A DNA stretch of 64,000 nucleotides from Congeria kusceri. Its lineage: Eukaryota > Mollusca > Bivalvia > Myida > Dreissenidae. The position numbers and the translations under genes are program-made. Location: assembly GCA_027627225.1 (NCBI GenBank), contig CM051040.1, forward strand, positions 29,121,634 through 29,185,633, written 5' to 3'. Numbering within the stretch: the first letter of the stretch is position 1; each line of letters begins with the position of its first letter. The notes beneath the pieces are model-generated. The model was not told where the DNA came from. It did not search any database and worked only from the letters and a program-made list of their open reading frames with translations. Positions 34,063 through 46,683 of the stretch are shown here, piece by piece.

Positions 34063-34378
34063 ATAGTGCATTGTAGGGTCATAGTTTTCACAGAATATAT
34101 TTTTCACACGCCTGTGAATACTATGATATTATTTGTCACATGTTTAAGTGTTAAGACAGTGATTGGCCGAACACGGGGAATGCGTGAGGATCACAGAAGA
34201 ATAAATGATTTGAGAGCATATCAAAACTGGATGCGATCACAAACTTCACATAAAATGTGAAAAAGACTATGATGTGCTAGGAATAAGATCGCAATTTTCA
34301 CACCTGTGAAGAATGAGATCCTATTTTTCACAGATGTGAAAAATATGATTTGTGAAAAATATGGTCCTACAGTGCATC
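34063..34378. mobile_element. MITE-like element with internal palindromes
   Basis: The ends TGCATTGTAGGGTCATA and TATGGTCCTACAGTGCA are inverted copies with two or three mismatches. The interior carries several TTTTCACA/TGTGAAAA palindromic words. About 315 bp. The short open frame inside is not convincing. Confidence 0.65.
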
Positions 34379-37300
34379 GAAAGTGTTTTAAACGTGAACA
34401 CCTACAGTGACCATATTTCTTTTTATACTATCACACGTATCATTAATATTTCTAAAAATGGTCATATTTTATGTTAATATATTAGTATGAATTAGTATAA
34501 TAAAAGAAAATGCTCAAGAAATGGATTTGAAGAAGTGTCAACTTTACTGTTGTAGAAATCTAAAGATTGATTATTTTACATATGTATGTGACAAGTCTCT
34601 GCGAAATATCGACTTTTTTTAAACAAAATTATAATTGAGAAACAAATATTGTATTCCTATAAAAAAATGAAAGGTCCTGAAATTATTTTGCATGAACAAT
34701 AGACACTTTATAAACGGGTGGTATGCCGAATCTGAAGCCGCGTCAAAACACACCGAGAAGCAATGTTTTGAATGCCAGCCAGAAATGCTTATCAGCAGCC
34801 CAACGTCGATTTGTTTTAACAATCTACAGAATCGATGAGTCATTAAAACGTGCGCTATAGGGACAAGAATACTTGCAGAATAATGCGGTATCAAATTCAT
34901 TACTTAATGCGTATACAAATCGGGATCGTAAACAATCGTGCGTATGTACTGAGTATATTTCGAAATAAAATAATACAATGTCCGTAATTTGTTCAGTAAT
35001 AGAGCCTTATACATTTTTAATTATCGCTTACATGTTTACAGTAAATTTGTATGACACTATCATGCATGGCATAGCAACAATACGTAGTAGTACATATGTT
35101 CACATAGTAGTGTGCTTATGTAAACAAAAATATGCTAGAAGCATAATCTTTGAAAACAAAATTTCAGAGAAAAGTGTCATTCAAGGCATATAATAATACC
35201 TTGTTTTAAGCCGTAAAGTAATATGTGTCATATTAGTTCATTACATAATGACAGCTACACGCAACTTCTTGTTAGGGATTTCGTAATTTTGTTTACGCCA
35301 TTAGAATTTCTAGTAAAATATATATCTATTTATAATATATAGCAAAGCTCAATATAGCTGTTTTATTTCAACGGTTTTTGAACTTCATAAATTCAATTGA
35401 AAAAGGGTATTTATCTCCCTCTATATTCAGAACTTCACAATAAAATCATGTTTTCAATGTGTATACCGTTAATATAGAAGAACAGTATTTGACCAATTTA
35501 TATCTATACTACAGTCAATATATCGTGGCAAACTCAATATCCGTTTTGACCTCAAACACCATTCTGGTGCCCTGCAATAAATTCAATGGCGACTAACATC
35601 ACAGGTTTTCTTTTGATGAGTATTTTACAGTTTTGAAGAGTATTTAACCAAATTCTCTGGATCTCTGTATATATTGTTTTTGGAATGGTATGCATGCATC
35701 TATTCATATAAAAATGCCAGTTCCTTGTTCTGTATATCACCTTTAACTGTTTATTATTCTATATCATATACGTCTACGCACTCCCCATGTCGGCTGAAAT
35801 TCAAATTCCTCCAAGATGAGGTTGTTAAGAGATAGCAGGCATCCCGTGATATGTCAAAGTCAAATGAAACATAAGAGTTTGTGGCAATAACACCCGCAAA
35901 CTATTGTTGTTCAGAATGAGAAAAATGTTGAAGGAATCACATAAAACACATCAAAAGCAACCCACACTTGGGAAATGATTTTTATTATTTTCAGTTTTCA
36001 AATGATATTACTAATTACTAACAAGTTTATAATAAGATTAAGACTTAAGCTTTGCATGGAGTAATGTGGCTACAATTTAATTAACTTTGTACAGTACTGA
36101 TGCAGTCGTTTCTGTCAAATATCGAACTCATCATATAGAATGTTACTTTTCTCCTACTCTGCTCATTGTATAACGTGCTTGCCATTTTGATGTTGCTGAA
36201 GACAGTACCTGAAAACTGTCCCAAGGAAATGTAACTTAGTAAGATAAAACAAGAAATATGATTTGTCGACCTTTACATTTCATGCACAGTTTCAGCAGTT
36301 TGTTTTCAGGGTCTTAAATTAGTCTAAGTGAAAGGGTTGTATTTGCTTATATATGTCATGATGATTGTTAAAACACCTCTACTGTTGTTTTGGTAGCTAA
36401 CTTGAAACACCACGTAAGCTTGTTGTACGACAGTAAATTACACACCTTGTCAATTATAATAAATAGGTTTAAATTAAAGTAATTATAATACACACAACTT
36501 TTGTGGCAAAACGTTTTTGCAAAATGACAATGGCTTGGAATAAACGTACTTGTATGGCCTATTTGTTTGTATTTTATTGACCAGAAAAGTCGTATTCACC
36601 AAAATCTTTATATGGGATGATATTCTAGAAACATCTTAAGTTTTTCTTGAAATATTTTCACTAAAATTATATTTTTTGTAATGTAATATTTCAAAAACTA
36701 CATATACACGTGCACAACACTTTATGTTTAAAGCATCAGTCCAGAAATAGTTCATAAAAATAAAACTTTGCAGAAATCGTTTCTTATGGACATCTTACGA
36801 AATCAAAACACAAAAAAACGCATTGAAATCGGGCAAATAATATGGTTTTGGTAACTTGTTATTTATAGTTTATCTGTATGAGATAGCTGGTGATGCCTCT
36901 GGAGTAAATCAGTATGTACATTGGTGTATATTTCGATCGTACCAAGCGTTTTCGAACAAAGACATTATAAAATGCCTTTGGTAAATAAAAGACGTCATTA
37001 ACGTTCATTAGAACTAACGCCAATTTAAGATGTATTTAATTATATTCTATGGACTGCTGCTTTAAGTAAATACTAGTTAATTATTTTATTTGATGATTAA
37101 TGGCTCCTAAGCACAACATAAAATGCACGTGGAATACACAGTTGAAGAAAAATGATCCCTTTAAAGTAAGGCCAACATTTTGCTTAAGATGGGATATGGC
37201 ACATGGTTTGGTAAATAACGTTTTGATGTGAATTTCACGCTTTGCCGTTCAATACTAGTCTACTGAGAGCTGATTACAGTGGCAGCTTAGAGAATAATAG

Positions 37301-37682
37301 CATTGCTAACTACTGCCCTACCCTTCACAAGTTTCAGACACTCCAACACTATCAAACGTTTTTACTAAAGTTTTTACTTTGGGCGTAAAAATGTGTGTTT
37401 CAGGTTACATGCCCCCAAAAATTAGGATAGGGAGGTAGGAATTTTTTATTGGTAAATGGTCAACATGCAGATTCTAAAACTCAATACATATTCAAAACAT
37501 ATCGATAATATCCTTAAAGATTGTTTATAAGTGAATGCTATCAAAACAAAAAACTTACTTGTCCAAAACACATTGAAAAATCTGACAAACTCAATAAAAT
37601 GCTATAGGAACGGGGCCGTTTTTTAGGGTAGGTCGGATAACCTGAAACACACATATTTTTGTTATGCCTTATTGTAATTCAG
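34379..37682. other. AT-rich intron, no recognised feature
   Basis: About 3.3 kb without a splice-bounded coding segment, RNA gene or tandem array that I can support. It ends in the acceptor TTGTAATTCAG at 37682. Confidence 0.5.
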
Positions 37683-37841
37683 AAAACACAACAGACATGC
37701 CTGAAAGGCGTACGATGAAGTCTCCTAGTCCAAAGATGACTAGTACCCCAAAGATGAAACGGAAAGAAACGGGGTCAGATTCCACTACAACGGACATTCA
37801 GAAAAGACTGGCGTTTAGTGAAAGCATGTCGCCTAAGAAAG
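37683..37841 (+). CDS. Ser/Thr/Pro/Lys-rich linker exon
   Basis: 159-bp phase 1-1 exon between TTCAG and AAAG/GTGTGT. It encodes about 53 residues rich in Ser, Thr, Pro, Lys and Met (RRTMKSPSPKMTSTPKMKRK, then TDIQKRLAFSESMSPKK). Such basic SP/TP-rich segments are typical disordered, phosphorylatable linkers between Ig modules. Phases match 33584 upstream and 41895 downstream. Confidence 0.7.
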
Positions 37842-38558
37842 GTGTGTAAACATTTTGGTGTTCGTGTGTGTTCAAACACGTGTTATATAATATATTTAAA
37901 CAATTGACTTGTTAAAAACCTACTTACATTTAATTGAATTTCTCCCATTTTCAGCATAAACATCAACCAATGTTATGTTCATGTACTGTTAGGCATGAGT
38001 TAGTATATAGGGAATATAAGGTAAGTGTTGGATACATATGAAGTTTTTCATGCGAGGCTTAGAACAGATAAACGCTTCTATTTATCATATTATGCTGTGC
38101 TCATAAATCATGTAAACGGCGTGAAAATATGTCAAAAATAACAAATAATATTTTTCCTGTCCCAGTTTTAACAATGGGTGTTTTGTTTGCTACAAACGTC
38201 ATCATTTGGTATGACTTCACATTGAAATAAATAGCGTTCGAAAAATAACGATAGAATAAACGTGTGCTAACAATAGCGATGGGATAAAGGTAAAGTTTAT
38301 ACAGGGATTCTTATTCTTCGTTTCAGCTGTAATAATAGGATTTTTTAAATAAATTATATCACATGAAAACAGCAATGCATGATGCATTACAGAGAGCTTC
38401 TGACATTTTTAGATGGTCATTTAGAACACGAAAAATGTTCTTGCTTCTTGTCTTTGATCAAAATGTTTAATAAACAGCAGATATGTGCTCAGTTCCACCA
38501 ATAGTAGTGTTTGGTAGAATATAAATGTAATTCTTTTACAAGTAGAACATATACTCAT
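37842..38558. other. Intron, no recognised feature
   Basis: AT-rich, no structure found. Confidence 0.5.
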
Positions 38559-38690
38559 TGTCGTTCTGATGCGTGGCTATTAAACCACTCGGGCTAACGC
38601 CCTCATGGTTTAATTCCTACGCATCAGAACTCCAAATCATTGTTTATTGGCCGATAAACAACGATAAATCGAAAATAATTTCTTGAATAA
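38559..38690. mobile_element. MITE fragment, long inverted-repeat family
   Basis: Contains TCGTTCTGATGCGTGG, a loop segment 'ccactcgggctaacgccctcatgg', and then GCATCAGAACTCCAAATCAT with TTATTGGCCGATAAACAACG. It is the central and right portion of the family at 33650 and 63199. Confidence 0.75.
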
Positions 38691-38739
38691 ATAAAATTTG
38701 AACAACATAACATATTCAATAAAAAAATGTCAATAAAAA

Positions 38740-38816
38740 GTAACCACGCTTCCCAGGTTTGAACTGGGGTCCTTTATGTCGACAGTCTAACGCAGTATCC
38801 ATTTGACCACAGAGGA
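38740..38816 (-). tRNA. tRNA-like pseudogene or SINE head
   Basis: On the minus strand the sequence shows an A-box-like TGGTCAAATGGATA, a good T-arm (CCCAG, loop TTCAAAC, CTGGG) and a tRNA-like length. The acceptor stem does not pair and the anticodon stem is damaged, so it is not a functional tRNA gene. It is probably a decayed tRNA copy or tRNA-derived SINE. Confidence 0.4.
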
Positions 38817-39440
38817 CGATGTTAACTTTAGCTGTATTTTTACACCTAAACGTGTTATGTATATTACCGGAAGCGAACAAAAACATTTAATGGATTAAAA
38901 CCTGCACAAAGATATACTGAATGAGTATATAAAAGGCTATATATTTTTTTGAATTCAGCTAATTGTTGCCCAGTCTGCATTGATCAATGCGTATATTTCC
39001 CACTCTGTCCGATGGGCAGGGTTGCACGGGCTCTAAGAGCCCACCATGATCGGGTACTGGTCGTGGTAGCCCGATGGCTTTATTAACTTCTACTATTTTC
39101 TCTATACATTCATCCTAACAGTGCCATACATCTTTAAATATGACCTAACATAACTAGTTTCCTTTGTTGTTTTATTCCTAGCTTTTACTAACTTTATATT
39201 TTGCTTTCTCTAACAAACACTTATTTCTCATTTTGTTTCACTGGCTGTGCCTTCTCACCACCTCTCCATTTCCCGTCTTGCTCACCATTCTCAGTCACTT
39301 GCTGTCCGTTGTTTACCTCTCTCTAAGTGTCGCTTCTTTCTCGCTCACTCTTTTCCTCTTCAATCCCACTTTTCCTTCTTTCTCACTCTCTCTTCTTTCT
39401 CCTTCTCTGTCACTCTCCATTTCACTTGGCGTATCTTTGA
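38817..39440. other. Intron with a pyrimidine-rich stretch
   Basis: Mostly AT-rich. From about 39240 to 39425 the plus strand is strongly C/T-rich (many CTCTC and TTTCTC words). It leads directly into the 157-bp repeat. Open frames here reflect the low-complexity composition. Confidence 0.6.
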
Positions 39441-40070
39441 AGGATTTTCATGAAACTTGGCTCAAATGTTTAGGTCATTGAGACGATGTGCAGAAGGCAT
39501 GGGCCTTACACGCCAGCTCAAGTTCAAGGTCACACTTGAAGGTGAAATGTTTGAGCCTCCATTTTCGTGTCCGCACCATATCCCCTATACCCTTGGAAGG
39601 ATTTTCATGAAACTTGGCTCAAATGTTTTGCTCATTGAGACTATGTGCAGATGGCATAAGCCAGTCACGCCAACTCAAGGTCAAGGTCACACTTGAAGGT
39701 TGGATTTTTGGGCCTGTATTTTCATGTCCGTTCTATATCTCCTTTGCCCTTTAAAGGATTTTCATGAAACTTGTCTCAAATGTTTATCACATTGAGGCAA
39801 TGTGCAGAGGGTATGAGGCAGTCACGCCACCTCAAGGTCAAGGTCACACCTGAAGGTCAAATGTTTGAGCCTCCATTTTTGTGTCTGCTCCATATCTCCT
39901 ATACCCTTTGAAGGATTTTCATAAAACTTGGCTCAAATGTTTATCACACTGAGGCGATGTGCAGAAGGCATGGAGCAGTTTTGCCACCTCAAGGTAAAGG
40001 TCACATGTTTGAGTCTCTATTTTCGCGTCAGCTCCATATCTAAATTTCTGAAACTGTACTTTCATATCTG
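39441..40070. repeat. 157-bp tandem repeat, four copies
   Basis: The word AGGATTTTCATGAAACTTG starts at 39441, 39598, 39755 and 39912, exactly 157 bp apart each time. Each unit also has 'gctcaaatgtttatcac', 'gatgtgcagaaggcatg' and 'caaggtcaaggtcacac'. The family resembles repeats common in bivalve genomes. Copies are diverged and the last is partial. Confidence 0.95.
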
Positions 40071-41894
40071 GTCCAACTGTGCCAGATTAAGGTCAGTGTG
40101 ATACTTCAAAGTCACCTTTAAAATCTAATGAAGGTTCACGGCGGGGGAAATAGCTGTCCTTTCGACTGCCTTGTTAACATTTGCTTTGAAATCATAATCG
40201 TACTTTGTCACAAATCTTAACAATAAATTATATATGCATATAAATTGGAAACAAATGATCAAATAAGAAACGATTACACATAAGGTAAGACATGAAGCGT
40301 GAAATACCCCATGCAAGGAATAGAACTAGAGCTAGAATTATTTTTTTTTTTTAAAGCAAAAACTTTGATAACTTTACAGCTTAACAGAATTAACAGGAAC
40401 AGCAAACGTAAAAGCAAAAAAAAAAGAAGCAAAACATTTATACGAAGCAAAATTTTTCGTTTTCAATTAAGCAATTAAGCAAACTATAATATATCAATTT
40501 ATCAAAAACAAAACAATACAGTGTCTGAGTCACTATAAGAAAAAAATCTTCCATCGAGTGCATGTGATCTGTGAGCTTTCTTCACAATATAATGATAAAA
40601 TCTGTATGATGCGTCATACATTTGATACACCAGAATCGTGTCCATTCATGTTCAAAGTACGCACAGACCGGCATTTCCTAATCACACAGACTCTTAAACT
40701 AGATTGCTTGATTGTTCGAAGATCTTACATATACATAAAACTGCGATAAATATGCCACAATAGCTTTTAAATAGTCTTGAAAAGAACAATAATTTCCATT
40801 GACATTTTGTATATTACTTGTTAGTAATGAATCCACGGATTAATTCTCATTTCTGTTAGATTTCAAATAAAGAACACTGTGTTTGCACACTCCAACACCA
40901 TTTTAACGGATAGCGACAAATCTTTCTAAAATTCACATGTCCTTGTACCACCTCAATTCTTTTCTGTCTCTAATCTGTATCTTTCTTGTGTGCGATGTCG
41001 CCATCTCCTCTTCATCTTTAACTTAAGAGATGTAGTCTCTGGAAAAAGAAGATAACATTAAGAGCTTTATTACTTTAAAAATTGTAAACCAATGATTTAG
41101 GAAAGAGCAAGTTACACAAAATATAAACTGCAAAGCCCACAATAATTGTTTTAAACTTCTATTATGTGGTCAGTCAAATAAATCCACAGTTGTGTCAAAC
41201 GTCGATTTTTTTTTTTTATTATCTCCAGGCGGAATTAAATCAACTGTGCTTTCTTACTGAATCGTTTCATTTCGACACATTGCCCTTTAAATATAATCAT
41301 TAAATGCATTAATGTTTCATCTTTTAATTGATATGCTCTTTAAACCATGCCACTATATTCACTTTCACCCCGATTACTAGTGAGTTGCCATAATTTCAAT
41401 ACTTACGCCATTTTTGCTTTCTAGCGATCCACTGTCTCCCACCGACATGTTGCAAAAATTGTTACATACCTCTGTGATATACCGCGTTTCAAAGAAATAA
41501 CACATTTTTAAGAAGTAACGCCTAATACGTAAGACATTACACATAAAACATATTTCAAAACACGTTAGGCAAAAGGGCACTAATAGGCTTCCGTAGAAAA
41601 CCAAAGCTAATTTGTTTAATTTTGACACATAGGCAAACCTCGCGCTACCATGTTTCTCAGCCTCGCATGATAAACTTGATCTTTATCCAACACTCACATA
41701 ATATTCTATGTATCTAAATATATTTTGCATCTGCCTTGCAACTTAAGATGAATTATCAAGTCATGTTTTCAAAAAACACAATCTTATCTGACGCAGAAGG
41801 GGCATAAGACACGTAACCCCATGTGCTGTCTTGTGCTGTCTTGAATGTATTTTATCTACTGACATGCGATCAGGCTGGTAATGTTGCATTACAG
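40071..41894. other. AT-rich intron, no recognised feature
   Basis: Poly-A/T runs but no exon, RNA gene or array that I can support. It ends with the acceptor TTGCATTACAG at 41894. Confidence 0.5.
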
Positions 41895-41993
41895 AATTCG
41901 CCTCTGCAGACACTGTAGAGCTGACGGCAGAGTACAATGATGGTACAACTAGACCCATCTTCAAGAAGCGACTTAAGAGTGTCAGCGCCAACA
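41895..41993 (+). CDS. Exon with the start of an Ig domain
   Basis: 99-bp phase 1-1 exon, TTACAG to AACA/GTTAGT. It reads FASADTVELTAEYNDGT, then RPIFKKRLKSVSAN, the A/A' strands that open an I-set domain (P-x-F-x-K/R-x-L). Spliced to 42944 it continues as T-GEMAQLKC, giving a complete domain, so this exon and the next support each other strongly. Confidence 0.8.
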
Positions 41994-42024
41994 GTTAGTG
42001 ACGATTCATACGATTATCTAGCCG

Positions 42025-42060
42025 CGTTTTGGGGACGGGGGTGGGGGGGGGGGGGGGGGA
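42025..42060. repeat. Poly-G tract
   Basis: GGGGACGGGGGTGGG followed by an uninterrupted G run to about 42059. It lies just after the donor of the preceding exon. It could form a G-quadruplex in the intron RNA or DNA, and it is a likely site of sequencing error. Confidence 0.95.
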
Positions 42061-42081
42061 CAAAATATTGACTGCAGTAGT

Positions 42082-42348
42082 CTGGAACGGTATTCACAAA
42101 TCTCCTAAGGGAAATCTTAACTTAAGTTGTACTTATAGTTAAATATTTCAGATCAAATTTTCTGTGCGAAATCCGATGATTTCACACAGAAAAGGGTAAT
42201 ATAAAACATGTAAGCAATATTTACTTGTTTAAAACATTTTAGTGTAAAACGACCTATACATAAATCAGCCACAGAATCAAGGAGTTTGATTAATTTGATA
42301 AATGTCCTAATGTTTTCCCTAAGGAACTTTGTGAATACGGGCCATGGT
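42082..42348. mobile_element. MITE with 'ggtattcac' ends, copy 2
   Basis: Left end CGGTATTCACAAATCTCCTA and right end TTCCCTAAGGAACTTTGTGA plus 'atacgggcc' are inverted copies. The interior is collinear with 32364-32603. Non-coding. Confidence 0.75.
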
Positions 42349-42943
42349 CAGTGTCTGCGATGTTCCTATCTTTTATCTCAACTATATCACGATTATTCGA
42401 TGTTTTAACACACATTATCATCTGAATAAAAACCTAATGCTGATACCATGTTTAAAATTAAAAGTTTTTTTTCGAATCGAATCGACCGATTCCTTTGCCC
42501 ATTAAAATTTATTCCAACATCAATGAATGTTTTTGAAAGCGCAAATTGGATGAAAGAAAGATACAGCATTGAAATATTAAATATAGCTTTCTATGTCCTA
42601 TTCGAAGACATTTTACTGTGACTGCTTATAATGTAAAACATGCAACGCAATGGCCCATTAATATACTTTTACATGTGTTCATGTATGAGGGTTCAGAGAT
42701 TCAATGACAATAATGCAATAAAATTTGGACGGTTTAATGATTCGACAATCTTTAGATTATCAGTGACATTTCAGGACATAATTTCAAACAATAACAGCAA
42801 AAATTAAGTTAAAATGATATCACTACCGATATCCAACCGGCACGTCAACATCATTTTTCTCTTGTCAAACATCAGGGACCATTTTTTGCTAAGTACTTGT
42901 CATGTATATGAATACATTACTGGTGGCGTATTAACATTGACAG
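42349..42943. other. Intron, no recognised feature
   Basis: AT-rich. An earlier possible acceptor (CATCAG ending 42875) would lengthen the following exon in frame but gives the wrong phase for the exon at 41895, so I prefer the acceptor GACAG at 42943. Confidence 0.55.
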
Positions 42944-43180
42944 CGGGGGAGATGGCGCAACTGAAGTGCACAGTTTCCGGCTCCCCTTTGCCCAAAATCC
43001 TCTGGTTGAAGAACAACAGACCCCTGAAAGCCAGTGATGGATGCAAGGTGATCGTGGACGAGGGCACCAACATCCTCGTGTTGCCGTCTGCACGTGACGA
43101 GGACGTGGGCACGTACACTGCACGTGCAATGAACGTTAATGGCTCCATCATGTGCTCGGCTGAATTTACTCTTAATGACG
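42944..43180 (+). CDS. Ig I-set domain exon
   Basis: 237-bp phase 1-1 exon ending ACG/GTAAGG. It encodes GEMAQLKCTVSG, then ILWLKNNRPLKASDG and ARDEDVGTYTARAMNVNGS, a clear I-set domain completed at its front by 41895-41993. The F-strand motif DVGTYTA has Ala where the canonical disulfide Cys is expected, so the domain probably lacks the core disulfide. This is tolerated in intracellular muscle Ig domains. Confidence 0.9.
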
Positions 43181-43484
43181 GTAAGGGAAACTATTTTGCC
43201 TTTGTAGAAACTACTTCTCATAAGTAACTGAATAACTGCCTTCACATTAGTATATATAAACATACGTACGTATTTGTTATTACTGGGTACATAATATATT
43301 CCCTTCAGAATTATACAATGTATACGTACGACTTTTCTGTTGCAGTGCATACGGTGACATGTGTTGGTTTACACTGTTAAATTTTTACAAGATTACACAT
43401 ATTTCTTTCAATCTTATGTACGCACAATACATCCGTCCCAGACACACAGTTAGTAGCCAAGTAGTTCTCTTTGTCCTGTCTATA

Positions 43485-46400
43485 GTAAATGCTTAGGACT
43501 TCTAGTCCAAGTGATGCCGCACGGGCTATCACATGCGTAAAGTACAGGGGGAACTTCTTGTAAAAGTAATGCCGCACGGACTGTCACATGCGTAAAGTAA
43601 AGGCAGATTCTTGACAAAGTAATGCCGCAAGGGCTGTCACATGCGTAAAGAACAGGGGGGACTTCTTGTCAAAATGATGCCGCACGGGCAGTCACATGCG
43701 TAAAGTACTTGGGGACTTCTAGTCAAAGTAATGCCGCACAGGCTGTCACATGCGTAATGTACATGTGGACTTCTTGTCAAAGTAATGCCGCACGGGCTGT
43801 CACATGCGTAAAGTACATGGGGACTTCTTGTCAAAGTAATGCCGCACGGGCTGTCGCATGCGTAAAGTACTTGGGGACTTCTTACAAAAGTAATGGCGCA
43901 CGGAAGGTCACATGCTTATAGCACTTGGGGCTATCTTGTCAAAGTAATGCCGCGCAGGCTGTCACATGCGTAAAGTCCGTGCGGGCTTCTTGACAAAGAA
44001 ATGCCGCACGGACTGTCACATGCGTAAAGTACTCGGGGACGTCTTCTCAAAGTAATGCCGCACGGGCTGTCACATGCTTATAGGACTTGGGGACTTCTAG
44101 TCAAAGTAATGCCGCACGGGCTGTCACATGGGTAAAGTACTTGGGGACTCTTGTAAAAGTAATGAAGCACGGGCTGTCACATGCGTAAAGTACTTAGGGA
44201 CTTCTTGTCAAAGTAATGCCGCACGGGCTGTCACATGTTTATAGGACTTGGGGACTTCTAGTCAAAGTAATGCCGCACGGGCTGTCACATGCGTAAAGTA
44301 CTTGGGGACTTCTAGTCAAAGAAATGCCGCACGGGGTGTCACATGCGTAATGTACTCGGGACGTCTTGTCAAAGAAATGCCGCACGGGCTGTCACATGCT
44401 TATAGGACTTGGGGACTTCTAGTCAAAGTAATGCCACACGGGCTGTCACATGCTTATAGGACTTGGGGAATTCTAGACAAAGTAATGCCGCGCGGGCTGG
44501 CAATTGCGTCAAGTACTCGGGGACGTCTTGTCAAAGTAATGCCGCACGGGCTGGCACATACTTATAGGACTTGGGGACTTCTAGCAAGAGTAATGCCGCA
44601 CAGGCTGTCACATGCTTATAGGACTCGGAGACGTCATGTCAAAGTAATGCCGCACGGGGTGTCACATGCTTATAGGACTCGGGGACGTCTTGTCAAAGTA
44701 ATGCCGCCCGGGCTGTCGCATGCGTATAGGACTCGGGGACGTCTTGTCAAAGTAATGCCGCACGGGCAGTCACATGCTTATAGGACTTGGGGACTTCTAG
44801 TCAAAGTAATGCAACACGGGCAGTCACATGCTTATAGGACTTGGGGACTTCTAGTCAAAGTAATGGCGCACGGGCTGTCACATGCTTATAGGACTTGGGG
44901 ACTTCTAGTCAAAGTAATGCCGCACGGGTTGTGAAATGCTTATCGGACTTGGGGACGTCTTGTTAAAGTAATGCCGCACGGGCAGTCACACGCTTATAGG
45001 ACTTGGGGACTTCTAATCAGAGTAATGTTGCACGGGCTGTCACATGCTAATAATACATGGGGACTTCTAGTCAAAGTAATGCCGCACGGGCTGTAACATG
45101 CTTATAGGACTTGGGGACTTCTAGTCTAAGTAATGCCGCCCAGGTTGTCACATGCGTAAAGTACTTGCGGGCTTCTTGTCAAAGTAATGCCGCACAGACT
45201 GCCACATGCGTAAAGTACTCGGGTACGCCTTGTCAAAGTAATGCCGCACGGGCAGTCACATGCTTATAGGATTTGGTGACTTGTAGTCAAAGTAATGCCG
45301 CAAGGGGTGTCACATGCTTATAGGACTTGGGGACTTCTAGTCAAAGTAATGCCGCACAGGGTGTCAAATGCTTTTAGGACTTGGGGACTTCTAGTCGATG
45401 TAATGCCGCACGGGCTGTCACATGCTTATAGGACTTGGGGACTTCCAGTCTAAGTAATACCGCTCAGGCTGTCACATGCCTGAAGTACTTGCGGGCTTCT
45501 TGTCAAAGTAATGCCGCACAGACTGCCACATGCGTAAAGTACTCAGGTACGTCTTGTCAAAGTAATGCCGCACGGGCTGTCACATGCTTATAGGACTTGG
45601 GGACTTCTAGTCAAAGTAATGCCGCACGGGGTGTCACATGCTTATAGGACTTGGGGACTTCTAGTCAAAGTAATGCCGCACGGGCTGTAACATGCTTATA
45701 GGACTTGGGGACTTCTAGTCAGAGTAATGCCGCACGGGATGTCACATGCTCATAGGACTTGGGGACTTCTAGTCAGAGTAATGCCGCACGGCTGTCACAT
45801 GCTTATAGGACTTGGGGACTTCGAGTCAGCACGGGCTGTTACATCCTTATAGGACTCGGGGACTTTAGTCAAAGTAATGCCGCACAGACTGCCACATGCG
45901 CAAAGTACTCGGGGACGTCTTTTCAAACTAATGCCGCACAGGCTGTCACATGCTTATAGGACTTGGGGACTTCTAGTCAAAGTAATGCCGCACGGGCTGT
46001 CACATGCTTATAGGACTTGGGCACTTCTAGTCAAAATAATGCCGCCCATGCTGACACATGCGTGAAGTACTTGCGGGCTTCTTGTCAAAGTAATGCCGCG
46101 CAGACTGACACATGCGTAAAGTACTCAGGTACGTCTTGTCGAGTAATGCCGCACGGGCTGTCACAAGCTTATAGGACTTGGGGACTTCTAGTCAAAGTAA
46201 TGCCGCACGGGCTGTAACATGCTTATTGGACTTGGGGTCTTATAATCAGTGTAATGCCGCACAGGCTGTGACATGCTTATAGGACTTGGGTACTTTTGTC
46301 AGAGTAATGCCGCACAGGCTGTCACATGCTTATTGGACTCGGGGACGTCTTGTCGAAATAATGCCGAACGGGCTGTCACATGCTTATAGGACTTGGGACT

Positions 46401-46683
46401 GTTAGCCAGAGTAATGCCGCACGGGCTGTCACATCCTTATAGGACTCGGGGATTTCTAGTCAAAGTAATGCCGCACAGACTGCCACATGCGTCACGTACT
46501 CGGGGACGTCTTTTCAAACTAATGCCGCACAGGCTGCCACATGCTTATAGGACTTGGGGACTTATAGTCAAAGTAATGCCGCACGGCTGTAACATGCTTA
46601 TAGGACTAGGGGACTTCTAATCAAAGTAATGCCGCACGGGCTGTCACATGCTTATAGGTCTTGGGCACCTCTAGTCAAAGTAA
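43485..46683. repeat. 54-bp intronic satellite, left block
   Basis: About 59 diverged head-to-tail copies of a 54-bp unit with core words GCCGCACGGGCTGTCACATG and TTATAGGACTTGGGGAC. Three unit subtypes are mixed: 'ctTggggacTtctAgtc', 'ctCggggacGtctTgtc', and a 'gcgtaaagtactt...gggcttcttgtc' form. The first copies are rich in the 'gcgtaaagtac' form. The array is inside the intron after the Ig exon at 42944. The period is divisible by three, which creates long meaningless open frames. Confidence 0.97.

Noticed and set aside
38740..38816. Functional tRNA gene
   Set aside because: Acceptor and anticodon stems do not pair; only the T-arm and part of the A box are intact.
39233..39481. Hydrophobic Leu/Ser/Phe-rich short frames
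   Set aside because: They come from a C/T-rich low-complexity tract.
41425..41475. Possible exon after CTTTCTAG at 41424
   Set aside because: The resulting peptide is Cys-rich and unconvincing, the donor is poor, and the neighbouring exons already join in frame without it.
42814..42943. Upstream extension of the Ig frame, with an ATG-like start
   Set aside because: It is intron: the phase-1 acceptor at 42943 joins the exon 41895-41993 to give a perfect Ig start, while the extension would need a different phase.
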